DNA from: Cacajao melanocephalus
Taxonomy: Eukaryota; Chordata; Mammalia; Primates; Pitheciidae
NCBI GenBank assembly: GCA_963573385.1
Contig: CAUYLG010071568.1
Span: 124,001-188,000, forward strand
DNA length: 64,000 nt
Direction: 5' to 3'
The position numbers and the translations under genes were made by a program. Below, piece after piece: positions 44,024-60,580 of this stretch; within the stretch, counting starts at the first letter, position 1, and every line of letters starts with the position of its first letter. The notes under the pieces are model-generated. The model was not told the DNA's origin. It made no database searches and saw only the letters and a list, made by a program, of their open reading frames with translations.

Positions 44024-44330
44024 GGGCCAGGTGCAATGGCTCACACCTGTAATATCACCACTTGCGGATGCCGAGGCGGGTGGATTACCTGAACTCAGGA
44101 GTTTGAGAACAGCCTGGGCAACACAAGAAAACCCTGTCTTTACCAAAAATACAAAAATCAGCTGGGCATGGTGGCACATACCAGTGGTCCCAGCTACTAA
44201 GGAGGCTGAGGTGGGAGGATTGTTGGAGCCTGGGAATTCAAGGCTGCAGTGAGCTATGACTGCATCACTGCACTCCAGTGTAGGTGACGGAGCAAGACCT
44301 GGTCTCAAAAATAAACAAATAAATAAATAA
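44024..44330 (+). repeat. Alu
   Basis: Forward Alu with (TAAA)n tail. Confidence 0.94.
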
Positions 44331-44340
44331 ATGACAAATA

Positions 44341-44637
44341 TGGCCAGGCACAGTGATTCACACCTGTAATCCCAGCACTTAGAGAGGCTGAAGCAGGAGG
44401 ATCGCTTAAGCCCAGAAGTCCAAGTCCAGTTTGGCAACATGGCAAAACCTTGTCCCACAACAAATACAAAATTAGCCAGGCATGGTGGTGTGTGCTTGTA
44501 GTCCCAGCTACTCAGGAAGCTGAGGTGAGAGGATTGCTTGATTGAGCCCAGGAGGTTGAAGGTACGGTCAGCTGTGATCGTGCCACTGCAATCCAGCTTG
44601 GATGACAGACCAAGACCCAGGCTCAAAAAAAAAAAAG
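44341..44637 (+). repeat. Alu
   Basis: Forward Alu directly following the previous one. Confidence 0.94.
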
Positions 44638-44927
44638 AACAAAACAAATATATTCCATAAGTAAGTTGATCTGACTCAAGCTAATATTTTTAAAAGATCA
44701 CTTTCAATTTTTGTTGAGTAGACTATAGTTCAGGAGTGGAATTTAGAAGACCAGCTAGGCAGCCATTGCAGTTGACTGAGATGGGCCAGAAATCATGATA
44801 GCTTGTTTAGGGACAGGAACAGCACAAATGCAGACAAATGGCTAACAAGTTGATTGCCTAGACACTGTCCAATATAGTAGTTATAAGCCACACATGACTA
44901 CTTACATTTAAATTAATAAAATTAATT

Positions 44928-45200
<273 letters not shown>

Positions 45201-45224
45201 TTTTTTTTAATAGAATTAAATATT

Positions 45225-45554
<330 letters not shown>

Positions 45555-45881
45555 TCAAGTGTTCAACAGATATATGTGGCTACCAGTTACCATGCTGAAC
45601 ATCGCAGGTATAGAACATTTCTATTATTAAAGAGTTCTGTTAAACAGTGCTGGTCTAGAGTTTTAAATTTATGCAAACTTTCTCCTTTCGTTAGCAAGTC
45701 AACTGGTAGTTAATCATTAATATATACTTGTAAAGTCTATGATTTCCTTTCTATATGATTATTTAAGACAGATGACCTGGAGTGCACACGCCTTAGCTAT
45801 TTAGCTTATTTTGTACAGAGCCTAGAAGAGAAACAAATATAAATGAACATCTAAACATCTTTCATATTTTAAAATGAAATC

Positions 45882-46187
<306 letters not shown>

Positions 46188-46479
46188 CTATCCCCACTTT
46201 ATGATATGGACCAACTCTGGCACCCCAAATACTATGCCAAACAAACTGGTCTACTGGCTATCTACCAAACTTTATGTTAACTTTTTGACCTAAGTGACCT
46301 TACTGAACCTATTTCCAAAGACTGAAATAATTACATCATTGTGAAACTGTGTGCAGCTAGATCTGGTGGTGGGCGAAAGAACTGATTATCTTCTCTAGGC
46401 CAGATGCTGGACTAGACACTTGGATATGTGCACCTAAAAGAGAACTCTTGATTTCACCATCACAAACCTATCCTCCCCC

Positions 46480-47030
46480 AGTTTTCCCTAAATCATGGCA
46501 CCACCCAGTTGCTCAAGCCAGAAATCTGTCATCCTAATTTTACCTTTCCCTTTAATCCTGGTTCTTGCTCTGGCTTCCAATTCACCATAGCAGATCCTAA
46601 TGACCTATTCACTCTACCTATGAAATACATCTCAAAGCCATCTGATTTCTACATTTGTACTGTTCCTGCCCTACACAAGATATCATGACTTCTGGCCCAT
46701 CTCAGTCCACTACAATGGCAGCCTGCAGTTGGTCTTGTAAGTTCTACTCTTGCACTATAACATACTCCACAAAAAATCCAAAATGATATTTTTAAAGTAT
46801 AAATTGTTTTGTTGTACGAAAAAAGAAAAAATAATAAAGTATAAATTGAACCCCTAGCTTAAGATCCTTCAATGACTTCTCACCACTCTTAGAATCAAAT
46901 TCCTTCACAAGGTAACCTCTGCCAACTTCTCCCTACCTCCCACTTATACCCCTACTGCTATTATATTCTGGCCACACTGGCCTAAAAGAGTTCTTAGAGC
47001 ATGCCAAATTCTCACTTTCAGGGCCTATAT
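46480..47030 (+). repeat. L2 element
   Basis: Resembles the L2 interior (ATCTGTCATCCTAATTTTAC, AAGATCCTTCAATGACTTCT). Confidence 0.65.
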
Positions 47031-47341
47031 ATGGAGACAGAGATTATAAAAGGAAACAATTTTCTAAGTACCAAAAAAAACAAGTCCATGGAATCTCACT
47101 TGAAGAAAATGTCATGAGATGTGGACAAAGGAGTTTTAATGTTAGCAAGAAGCTAATACGTAGCAAAAAGGAAAAGACTTCAACTACTATTTAATGGAGC
47201 TTTTCAGTTACGCCTTAGGCCAGAGGCATCAGGATTACGTTAAATTATTGCCTAAAGTTACCAGATTTTTACATCCTGTACAACCAAAAAAGCCAACAAA
47301 ATTATAAAGTCATTCGGAAATGAAATAAAAAACATTATTCT

Positions 47342-47642
47342 GCATGTTTATTTATTTATTTATCGAGATGGGGTCTCACTCTGTCATCCAGGCTGGAGTG
47401 CAATGGCGTGATGTCGGCTCACTGCACCTCCGCCTTCTGGGTTTAAGCTATTCTCCAGCCTCAGCCTCTTGAGTAGCTGGGATTACAGGCATCCGCCACC
47501 AGGCCTGGCTAATTTTTGTATTTTTAGTAGAGACGGGGTTTCACCATGTTGGTCAGGCTGGTCTCGAACTCCTGACCTCATGATCCACCCGCCTCAGCCT
47601 CCTAAGTGCTGGGATTACAGGAGTGAGCCACCGTACCCAGCG
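47342..47642 (-). repeat. Alu
   Basis: Reverse Alu; TTCTGCAT.GTTTA is duplicated at the flanks. Confidence 0.95.
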
Positions 47643-47668
47643 TTCTGCATATGTTTAAAACACACTTA

Positions 47669-47977
47669 GTGGGCAGGGCCCAATTGCTCATACCTGTAAT
47701 CCTGGCACTTTGGGAGGCCAAGGTGGGCGTAATGCCTGAGGTCAGAAGTTCGAGACCAGCCTGGGTAACATGGTGAAATCCCATCTCTATTAAAAATACA
47801 AAAATTAGCCAGGTGTGGTGGCAGCTGCCTGTAATCCCAACTACTCAAGAGGCTGAGACACTGAACCTAGGAGGCGGAGGCTGCAGTGAGACAAGATTAA
47901 ACCATGGCACTCCAGCCTGGGGAACAAAGAGTGAAACTCAGTCTCAAGGTAAAAAAAAAAAAAAAAAAAAAAAAAAA
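47669..47977 (+). repeat. Alu
   Basis: Forward Alu 26 nt from the reverse copy; A tail about 30 nt. Confidence 0.94.
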
Positions 47978-48158
47978 CTTAGCCAGGTGTGGTGGTGCAC
48001 ACCTGTAGGCTCAGCTACGTGGGAGGCTGAGGCAGGAGAATTGCTTCAACCCAGGAGGTGGAGGTTGCAGTGAGCCAAGATCGCACTACTGCACTCCAGC
48101 CTGGACCACAGAGCAAGACTTCGTCTTGAAACACACACACACACACATACACACACAT
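47978..48158 (+). repeat. Alu 3' part ending in a (CA)n microsatellite
   Basis: Right-half Alu whose tail became ACACACAC at 48129-48158. Confidence 0.88.
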
Positions 48159-48159
48159 C

Positions 48160-49030
48160 GGGGTATCTCTAACTCATTCGGTCATTAAGGCTTAATTTCA
48201 GAAGGGGGCGGCTCTAACCCCCAACAAAATTAAAACCAGTGCTTGAGGAAAGATTAAACATTAGGTCAGATTAAAAACAAACAGATAAAACTCTTCTCCA
48301 GAAGTTTACAAAATTATTAAGGGCACGATTTGATCACAACAGAATATGTCAACACATCCTGAAACATAATTAGAATACCTTAAAGTACAAAAGAATTGGC
48401 AAACAGGTTTATTTAGACCCAATGTAACTGTATCACATATCAGGTAGTCGATTTATGAAACTTCCTTGCCCTGTAACATAGGCTGGTTGAAAATATCATT
48501 AGATCTAAGAAGGGTTTACATTAACCCATGGATAGCAGCTCCTTAACAAGGGAAGAGAAAAAGCAATGTCTTAGAAATTTGCTCCTAACGTTCGTGTGTG
48601 AAGCCAAGAAAAGCAAAATGCATTACTATAAAAAGGCTACTGTTGCCACTGTCAAGCAACCCAGCGCACTAGACTAATGTGATAAGCAGTCCTATCTTGT
48701 GTGGTAATCTTTTAAAATCAACTTTTCAGTCTTTCTCTTCACCAGTTAAATAACCCTCTTTGATTTTCCCCCTTTTCACACAAGTCCTATAATCTAAGTG
48801 TAATAAACTGTCTGCTTTTCCTCTACACATCCTGCTTTCCTAACTCTTGTTAGATATCTCCTAGAGATGTCCACAGTCAAGCCAGCTATCCTTATGCTGC
48901 TTAAGAGATGCCTGAATTTAACAACCAAATGCCTTATACGATCTTCCCCAGTCAATCCCGAGAAAATCCTCTCTGAATTCCCATCTGATCACTGCCCAGC
49001 GAGGGCAGCAGCAGCCCTTAGAAGCCCAAA
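48160..49030. other. Intron 2 stretch without recognised features
   Basis: No repeat or exon recognised up to the exon 2 donor. Confidence 0.5.
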
Positions 49031-49035
49031 CTCAC

Positions 49036-49250
49036 ATGGTACTTTCGTGCTGCCGCCGGGGAGTGACAAAGAGCATGCGGGTGGGGCGGGCACTACTGGC
49101 ATCTGGGTGGGCACTCCAAGGCTTGGCATAGCTATGATCCAGAAAAACCAGGTCCAGCTCCCGTTCGTGCACTGAAAGCTGGAAGAGCAGCGAGGTGCCC
49201 ATGCGTCGAGCTGAAGTCTGGAAGTCCCTCTCCCCACCCCGGTGGGCCAT
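49036..49250 (-). CDS. KANSL3: KANSL3 exon 2, coding part with start codon (residues 1-72)
   Basis: The frame opens [18 protein letters not shown], recognisable as the KANSL3 N-terminus. The ATG at 49248-49250 has G at -3 and G at +4 and is preceded in frame by a TAG 42 nt upstream. The donor GTGAG occupies 49031-49035 and the exon ends with two bases of codon 72 (Ile). The acceptor is probably at 49301-49302, so 49251-49300 would be 5' UTR. Confidence 0.95.
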
Positions 49251-49270
49251 GTCAGTGGAGGGACAGAAAG

Positions 49271-49291
49271 TCAGAGCATGGGTATCTGCAT
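49271..49291 (-). promoter_or_regulatory. Upstream ORF of six codons in the KANSL3 5' UTR
   Basis: An ATG at 49289-49291 opens a six-residue frame (MQIPML) that stops at 49271-49273, 20 nt before the main start codon and in a different frame. It lies between the inferred acceptor and the main ATG, so it should be in the mRNA. Such short upstream frames often lower translation of the main frame; here that is inference. Confidence 0.5.
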
Positions 49292-49589
49292 GCTAGTCAC
49301 CTGTAGTGAAAAGTTTCAGTTTAGGTCAATTCCAATATTCTAAATTCCTCCCAATAGATACCACCTAACATGCTTACTTTTGTAGCCTACTATCATTCCT
49401 ATTGAGCATCCATTACACAGCAGACCTTTGGTGGGGAGGATTCGTGGAATCCCACACCATCACCCAAAAAAAAAAAGCAAAACAAAACAAACCTGAATTG
49501 AATCTTAGAAAGACTGGAAAACAAAAACAAAAAAAAAAACCATGAGTTGCCCCATACTCAATTTCTACGAAATTGAAATTCGCTAACGG

Positions 49590-50660
49590 GAGGGCTCACC
49601 GACTCCACGGTTCGGAAAGACCTCGGGTGGACAGACACTAAACTTGCTTGGCCAGCACAACTTCCTAGGAGAGCAGGAAGGGTTCTGGCAAACAGGAAAT
49701 CACAAATATGAATTCGTCGAAAGCTAAGGATCTCTGTTGCTTCACACCGTCCTCTAACGATAATGCGAACAGAGCCGGGTCCGTAGCTAGAGCGTTGGGC
49801 ACCCCTAAAGGGCAGGGCAACGCGGGCCTCAAGGAAGCGAATCCCAGTACGGGTTCCATTTCCTTCAAGTCTCTCGTATTGTGTGAAACAAAAGTTCTGC
49901 AAGTACTTCGTAATATTCCAGAATTTTTAAATATAAAAAATGCGAGCTCCCCCCGCAAAGCCTGTTGACAAAATGATCCCTATGGAAGCCCTTTCGCCGG
50001 TGAGACGTGCCCGGCAAACCGCCCGGGACCCCGCCTGCCCCGCAGGCGTTCCCGCCACTGAGCCTCCAGACGGCCGATCCAGGAGACAAGGCTAAGACTC
50101 GCATTTTACAGACGAAGGAGCCAGCTCCGGGGATTGAAGCGACTTGGCTAAGGTCATCCTGAGTTCGCGACGAGGAGGAGTCGCCTGGCCCCCGCCTCCT
50201 GCCTTCCGCTCCCCGGGGCAGGGCTAGGAGTTGGCGTCACGGCGGCCCAGACGCGGCCCCCGCCCGCCCCCAGCCCAACATGCCCGACCGGCCCCGGCAG
50301 CCGGTCTCCAGCCCAAACCCCCGCATGCCACGAGAGCCCCGAAGCTCCCGCCAAGACCCCCGGCCGTCCCAACCACGGCCGCGACCCCCACGACCCACCA
50401 CTCCCCTTGAAGCCTACGCAGCTCTCACCCGCGGTCTTCAGGCCGCGCGCTGGGCCCAGGCCGGATTGCCACGAGCGTGCGCGTTAACGCCTCCACGCCC
50501 CAGCGCTGCGGGCACCGAGTAAAACGCGGAAGCGGATCGCAGCCTGAGAAGGGAGAGGCGGTGAGCGGCAAAGCACGGAACAGACGGTCTCCGGCGACTT
50601 AGTCCGGAAGCGGAGTGCCGAGAACGCGCAAGCATCTCGGAAGCAGAAGGCATCCAGACT
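49590..50660 (-). promoter_or_regulatory. KANSL3: CpG-island promoter of KANSL3
   Basis: The DNA changes sharply here from AT-rich repeats to CpG-dense sequence, densest at about 49970-50650. No TATA box is evident, which is usual for a housekeeping gene. An ETS-type site (CCGGAAGC) lies at 50604-50611 and a related GCGGAAGC core near 50526-50533. The exact transcription start cannot be read from sequence alone. The lower part of the island is intron 1. Confidence 0.8.
50429..50600 (-). other. KANSL3: KANSL3 exon 1, 5' UTR (upper end approximate)
   Basis: A strong minus-strand donor (GTGAG, plus positions 50424-50428) lies inside the CpG island, and the next acceptor on that strand precedes the start-codon exon. 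The exon is inferred to be non-coding because the initiator ATG is in exon 2. The upper boundary depends on the unknown start site. Confidence 0.6.
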
Positions 50661-50839
50661 GCAGTTACCGCCTCGTCCATTTTCAGTAGGTAAAGCGAGG
50701 GCAGAGGAGGAGGCTGGCTTCTACGGCCCCAGTTCTCGCCGCTCCCACCGTATTGGTCCTTTGTGCCTTTTGGGAGGTCGAGCACCCAACTGTCCACCTC
50801 CACCAGGGCAGCCCCCTGAATTTACTCATTAAGAATTTA

Positions 50840-51132
<293 letters not shown>

Positions 51133-51376
51133 ATTTTGTTACCCTAGGTTGCTTTGTGTGATTAACTTTGCTATGTGTTTTGCGTAGAGAGAGTAGCTCC
51201 TCAAAGGCAGGGACATTAACCTTTGTATCCTCCAGAGAACATATAGTCCAGGACATAGGTAATTGTTCAAATGTTGACTGATCAATAATTGGTTATTTGG
51301 TTGACTGACTGACAGCAGGACAACAAGAGACATGAGACACAAGAGCAACAGACATTGTTCAAGATGAAAAATCTCA

Positions 51377-51630
51377 GCCGGGAGTCGTGGCTCATCCTTG
51401 TAATCCCAGCACTTTGGGAGGCCGAGGTAGGAGGATCACTTGAGCCCAGGAGTTCAAGACTCCGTCTCTACAAAAAAAAAAAAAAAAACTGGGCAAGGTG
51501 GCGTGTGCCTATGGTCCCAGCTACCCAGAAAGCTGAGGACCTGAAGGTCCAGGCTGCAGTGAGCTATGTTTGTGCCACTGTACTCCAGTCAGGGTAACAG
51601 AGCAAAACCTTGTCTTTAAAAAAAAAAATT
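51377..51630 (+). repeat. Alu with internal deletion
   Basis: Forward Alu with an internal A-run at 51473-51488. Confidence 0.9.
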
Positions 51631-51659
51631 ACTTTAAAAATAAAATAATAAGAATAAAA

Positions 51660-51925
51660 CAAATAAGTATAAATAATTTTTTTAATGAAAACCCTCTTCA
51701 TATCCACTAAGAGCTAAAAAACAATGACAATGAAAAAGCAAATGCTAAAAAGTGTTAAATATGTGGAGAAATTAAAACCATCAGGCATTGCTAGTTAGAT
51801 CGTAAAATGGTGCAGCCACTTTGGAAAACAATCTGGCAGTTCCAGGGTTAGCATATGACCCAGCAATTCAACTCCTAAATGTATGCCAAGGAGAAACTGA
51901 AACATATACACACACAAAACGTGTA
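51660..51925 (+). repeat. L1M fragment
   Basis: GTGCAGCCACTTTGGAAAAC and TATGACCCAGCAATTCAACT are L1 ORF2/3' blocks. Confidence 0.8.
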
Positions 51926-51927
51926 CG

Positions 51928-52232
<305 letters not shown>

Positions 52233-52234
52233 AA

Positions 52235-52581
<347 letters not shown>

Positions 52582-52872
52582 TTTTGTTTTTGAGACGGAG
52601 TCTTGCGTTGTCACCTAGGCTAGAGTGCAGTAGCCTGGTCTCTGGTCACTGCAACCTCCAGCTCCTGGGTTCAAGCAATTATTCTGCCCCAACCTTCCGA
52701 GTAGCTGGGACTAGAGGCGTGTGCCACAATGCCCAGCTAATTTTTGTATTTTTGGTAGAGATGGGGTTTCACTATATTGGCCAGGCTGATCTGAAACTCC
52801 TGACCTTGTGAACCTCCCACCTCGACTTCCCAAAGTGCTGAGATTACAGGTGTGAGTCACTGCCGCCAGCTA
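52582..52872 (-). repeat. Alu
   Basis: Reverse Alu. Confidence 0.94.
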
Positions 52873-53086
52873 CAGCTGATATTGTTTAAATTCACACAGT
52901 TTTAGTCCCAGTAGTCCCAGCTACTTGGGAGGCTGTGGCAAGAGGATCGCTCAAGCAAGCTTTATTAAATTGAGCCACTGAGATTTTGGAGTTGTTCGTT
53001 AGCCAGCACAACATAGCCCATCCTGACTGATACACCCAACCAGACAATCAACTGGAAGGGCAGAATAAAGATATGTACAGACGTAC

Positions 53087-53374
53087 AGGCCTGGCACAGT
53101 GGCTCATGCCTGTAATCCCAGCACTTTGGGAGGCCAAGGTTGGTGGATCATGAGGTCAGGAGTTCAAAACCAGCCTGGCCAACATGGCAAAACCCCGTCT
53201 CTACTAAAAATACAAAAATTAGCTGGGCATGGTGACGGACACCTGTAATCCCAGCTACTCGGGAGGCTGAGGCAAGAGAATTACTTGAACCCAGGAGGTT
53301 GCAGTGAGCCGAGATGGGGCCATTGTACTCTAGCCGCAGCAACAAAGGGAGACTCGGTATCAAAAAAAAAAAGA
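53087..53374 (+). repeat. Alu
   Basis: Forward Alu. Confidence 0.94.
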
Positions 53375-53869
53375 TATGTACAGACACACAAACACTCAAA
53401 ACATTCAGAAAGCTACTAAAAGCTGTGTTCTACAAAGATGAGAGGGTAAATTGAGAAGATGGAAGGCATAGGACCTGAGAAGCAGGGTCTAACACAGGAA
53501 GCGGAGGAGGGATTCTGAAGGTGATTGCAAAGAGTATCCCAGGACAATAGCTGTGCTACAGGGCTAGGGGATAAGAGAAGTCCAGGAGGGAGAGCCCCAG
53601 GGAAAACAATAAAACTGGCAAAATGCCTCACAGATTTGAAAAAAATCAAGGAATGCTATTTAAATACGCTGTTTAGAAATATGGAGCTTAATGCCATAGA
53701 AATTATCAAAAATAGAGCGGCCCCTGCCCCACCTCTCCCTACCCTTAACTCTGTCTCCTGGGTGCTTGTTTTGGGCCAGGGTTCTACTATTTCTCTACTT
53801 ATATTCCCATTTGCACTATAAACAGATTTGTATCTTTTCTCTGCCCCTTCCTTTCCTCAGCACAGTGTT

Positions 53870-54600
53870 TATAATTTTGTTTAATTATTTGCCAATTAGG
53901 TGATAAATGGTATCTAATTGCATTTCTTTGATTATTAATGATTTTGATTTTTTTTTTTTTTTTGAGACGGAGTCTTGCTCTGTCGTCCAGGCTGGAGTAC
54001 AGTCGCACATCTTGGTTCACTGCAACCTCCACCTCCCAGGTTCAAGTGATTCTCCAGCCTCAACCTCCCGAGTTGGTAGGACTACAGGCACGTGCCACAA
54101 CGCCTGGCTAATTTTTTGTATTTTTAGTAAATGGGGTTTTGCCGTGTTAGCCAGGATGGTCTCCATCTCCTGACCTTGTGATCCAACTGCCTCAGCCTCC
54201 CAAAGTGTTGGGATTACAGGTGTGAGCCACTGTACCCGGTGAGCTTGATTTTTTTTTACATCTTTTTTGGCTTTTGAAACCAATTTGGCAAACTGATAAA
54301 TTGTATATCATTGTATTTCTTTGATTATTCACAATGATCTGATAGGAATTTTACCTTTGTTTTCCTTTGGTATAGTCATCTTTTTCTCATTGAGTAAGAG
54401 CTTGCTCTATAAACAACTATTAAATAGCCTTTTGGACATTAAGTATATTTTGACTGTTTTCCTTGCTTTGATATTTGTCTTTCAGCTTTAAGGTATAATT
54501 TCTACATAGGAATTTTTTATTTTATACAATCAAATCTGTCAGCTTTGACCCTCTTTTACGCGGTCTTTTTGTGTCATGTTTATTTTGAAAAGACATTCAC
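53870..54600 (-). repeat. L1 fragment interrupted by an Alu
   Basis: Antisense L1 ORF2-like sequence (CATTTCTTTGATTATTAATG; later ACAATCAAATCTGTCAGCTT). Confidence 0.6.
53945..54242 (-). repeat. Alu
   Basis: Reverse Alu inside the L1. Confidence 0.95.
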
Positions 54601-54828
54601 AAAGCGAAAAGCACCATGTTGTGTTTAGATTTCAAGAAAAACTTCTGGGAAGCACTTTTTCTTTTTGAATCTGCTGCACTAGAAAGTGGTCAGCACCCTG
54701 ATCACTGATCTAGCATTTCAGCTTTTGAACCCCAGTCATCTCTTAGAATGCATGGTACACTTACTGCTAAGTAGTTTCATTAATTATTAGATAGTTCTTA
54801 AATATTCTTTGTGTATGTGTATATGGGG

Positions 54829-55130
54829 TTTGTTGTTGTTGTTGTTGTTGAGACAGAATCTTGCTCTGTCGCCCAGGCTGGAGTGCGGTGGTGTGATCTT
54901 GCTCACTGCAGTCTCCACCTCCCAGGTTCAAGCGATTCTCCTGCCTCAGTCTCCTGAGTAGCTAGGATTGCTGGCACATACCACCATGCCCAGAAAATTT
55001 TTGTATTTTTAGTAGAGACGAGGTTTTGCTATGTTGGCCAGGCTGTTCCCGAACTTCTGGCCTCAAGTGATCTGCCCACCTTGGCCTCCCAAAGTGCTGG
55101 AATTACAGGCATTAGCCACCACTCCCAGCT
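54829..55130 (-). repeat. Alu with (GTT)n tail
   Basis: Reverse Alu; the tail is a GTT repeat at 54829-54850. Confidence 0.94.
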
Positions 55131-55139
55131 TTTAAATAT

Positions 55140-55800
55140 TCATTAGTTTTCATTCTAACTATTGGATTAGATGTAATTTATACGATGTTCAACTCTAAAG
55201 CTGAAAAATCCTTGCTGTGGACGATAAGAGTTAAATGCCCCAGCTCCATCTTCATGCACAGAGGCCTTGACAGCCATAAAGACAGCCACAGCGAAACTGC
55301 ATTGGCTTCTTTGATGTTCCTTATGAGCTCATTAATTCAAAAGCTAATTTCCCTTTTTCAAAGAGGACTCATATCTAAACTTAGTTTTTTGTTAGTAAAA
55401 AGGAGGCTTCCACATTAGGAAGAACATTCCCTGAGACTTAATAGAAACAGTCCTTGATTTTCCTATCCCTTTTCTCAGATCACTTCACTGTTTTCTCATT
55501 TTCTCATCTAAATTATGTGACTTTGGCAATGATTCACTCCAGACAACTTGCTTATACAAGGAGAAAAACATCAGCCTTATGTCTGATCTTGAAATCAAAA
55601 GGACAGCAAGGAGCGCAGGAGTGGGGTGGGAAAAAAAAAGTACCACACACCAAAAAACAGCAGAAGAGGACAAAAGAGAAAAGAGGAGATGAAAGCAGCC
55701 AGCTGGTTTTGTTTCTACAGGCCCAGTCACCTATACCCTGTTCCTCCTCCCTCTTCTTTTTCCTGTTAATTCCTCTCCAGAACCAAAAACACCCATGTTT
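55140..55800. other. Intergenic stretch before FER1L5
   Basis: Low-repeat sequence without an exon I can support; may hold FER1L5 regulatory DNA. Confidence 0.5.
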
Positions 55801-55811
55801 GTGACATTCTC

Positions 55812-55830
55812 TCTGTTGCTAAGCAACAGA
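55812..55830 (+). promoter_or_regulatory. RFX X-box palindrome upstream of FER1L5
   Basis: TCTGTTGCT-A-AGCAACAGA is a perfect 9-bp inverted repeat with a one-base spacer. Its core GTTGCTAAGCAAC fits the X-box bound by RFX factors. It lies 116 bp upstream of the FER1L5 ATG. RFX2 drives spermatid genes and ferlins act in sperm membrane fusion, so direct regulation is plausible. Confidence 0.7.
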
Positions 55831-55839
55831 AAGGAATGG

Positions 55840-56098
<259 letters not shown>

Positions 56099-56512
56099 TA
56101 GGTGTTTGGCACCCTACTACGTAAAAGATGTTCTGTGTAACGCAAAGTAGACGATTAGATGTTGTCCATCTCTCTCAAAACTTATTGCTATCATTTGATT
56201 GCGACTTCTCTGCCTCCCACTTTCCTAGGGAATGGCTATGAAAAAAAGAGAAGACTAGTGCTTCTGGATCTTCTTCCACGACCTAAAGATGTGCCATAAA
56301 CTAAGGTTTAAGAGAAAGTCCCTGCTTCCTCAGATTGATGTGGGAGTTTAAAAACATGTGTACAGCTCTAAGTATAACTTCTAGTAAAAACTGCTTGATC
56401 ATATTAGTTCCGTTTGCAAGAGCTTTACAATCGACAAAGGCTTTTCATATGTACAATGATGTTTGCTCCTCACAGCAATTCCAGAGGTAAATAAAGCAAG
56501 TTTTATTGTCAC

Positions 56513-56807
56513 CACTTTTTTTTTTTTGAGATGGAGTGTCACCCTTTTGCCCAGGCTGGAGTGAATGGCGCAATCTTAGCTCACTGCAACCTCCGCCTCC
56601 CGGGTTCAAGCGATCCTCCTGTCTCAGCCTCCTGAGTAGCTGGGATTATAGGCGCCTGCCACACACCCAGCTAATTTTTGTATTTTTTGTAGAGACGGGG
56701 TTTCACCATGTTAGCCAGGCTGGTCTAGAACTGCTGACCTCAGGCAATCCACCTGTCTCCACCTCCCAAGGTGCTAGGATTATAGGCATGAGCCACTGCA
56801 CCTGGCC
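56513..56807 (-). repeat. Alu
   Basis: Reverse Alu in FER1L5 intron 1. Confidence 0.95.
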
Positions 56808-56839
56808 CATTTTTTTTTTTTTTAGTTAAGAAAAAAGAG

Positions 56840-58205
<1,366 letters not shown>

Positions 58206-58210
58206 TAAAT

Positions 58211-58512
58211 GGGCCGGGCATGGTGGCTTTTGCCTGTAATGCCAACAATTTGGGAGGCTGAGGCAGACAGACTGCTTGAGTCCAGGAGTTTGAGACTGTC
58301 TTGGGTGACATAGTAAAACCCTGTCTCTACAAAAAATACAAAATTTAGCCAGGCATGGTGGCCTGTAGTCCAAGCTACTTGGGAGGTGGGAGGATGGCTT
58401 GAGTCTGGGAGACAAAGGTTACATTGAGCCCAGATCATGCCACTGTACTCCAGCCTGGGTGACAGAGTGAGACCTCATCTTGCAAAAAAAGAAAAAAAAA
58501 AAGAAAAACAAA
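58211..58512 (+). repeat. Alu
   Basis: Forward Alu upstream of exon 2. Confidence 0.94.
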
Positions 58513-58729
58513 GAAAGAAAATGAAATGAACATATAGCATTATCTGTCACACAGTGATAAAATCAAGAAATTTTGAACCCCCCCCAAGAAAGAAAGAAGT
58601 GATACGATATCACACCTGCCAACGTAGACTTGAAGTTTTCTTAGAGTGTCTTGCTTCTCTTTACCCCACTCCAACCCAGACATTGAAATATTTCCTACCA
58701 TCAATGCCAGTCCCTTGGTTTCTTTGCAG

Positions 58730-58782
58730 ATGTCAAGAAAAGAACTAGTGTGGTGGAAGGGAATGAACCCGTGTGGAATGAG
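58730..58782 (+). CDS. FER1L5: FER1L5 exon 2 (residues 29-46)
   Basis: After TCTTTGCAG it completes Asp and reads VKKRTSVVEGNEPVWNE, ending at donor GTAGAC. The NPxWNE-like end is a C2-domain hallmark (ferlin VWNE). A near-copy of its first 24 bases and acceptor occurs at 61045-61073. Confidence 0.95.
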
Positions 58783-60314
<1,532 letters not shown>

Positions 60315-60580
60315 TGACCCCCACTCTTGCTGTCATCAGCAGGTGAATTGATCGCCTTCCACAAGGAGTCAAGCACTTTGCCAGGCCCTATGGTACAAAA
60401 CTGCCTGAAGCCCACAGTCTGTTGGAGTAGGCTCCACTCCCAGTAACAGGCGCTCCAGCACACATGGGACAAGGTTCAGTAAAGCAAGGCCACTGGCTCA
60501 CGTCAGGAGGGAGTGAACAATTCCTCTCAGGAGGTCATGGACAGCTTTACAGAGAGGGTGATGTTTAAGACATATGGAAA

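Noticed and set aside
44000..44647. 215-codon minus-strand open frame
   Set aside because: It is the reverse translation of two adjacent Alus, with typical Alu-derived peptide such as SPRLECSG and WDYRH-like motifs.
49558..49968. Overlapping frames of about 86-114 codons in KANSL3 intron 1
   Set aside because: All are in the CpG-island shore, on both strands at once, with no recognisable domain or conservation that I can see.
50280..50522. 80-codon Pro/Arg-rich plus-strand frame in the CpG island
   Set aside because: GC-rich composition gives long frames by chance; there is no splice or family support, and the region is the KANSL3 promoter and exon 1 on the other strand.
55454..55804. 116-codon frame just upstream of FER1L5
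   Set aside because: It is not in frame with FER1L5 by any splice I can see, and it has no recognisable domain; it overlaps a frame on the opposite strand.
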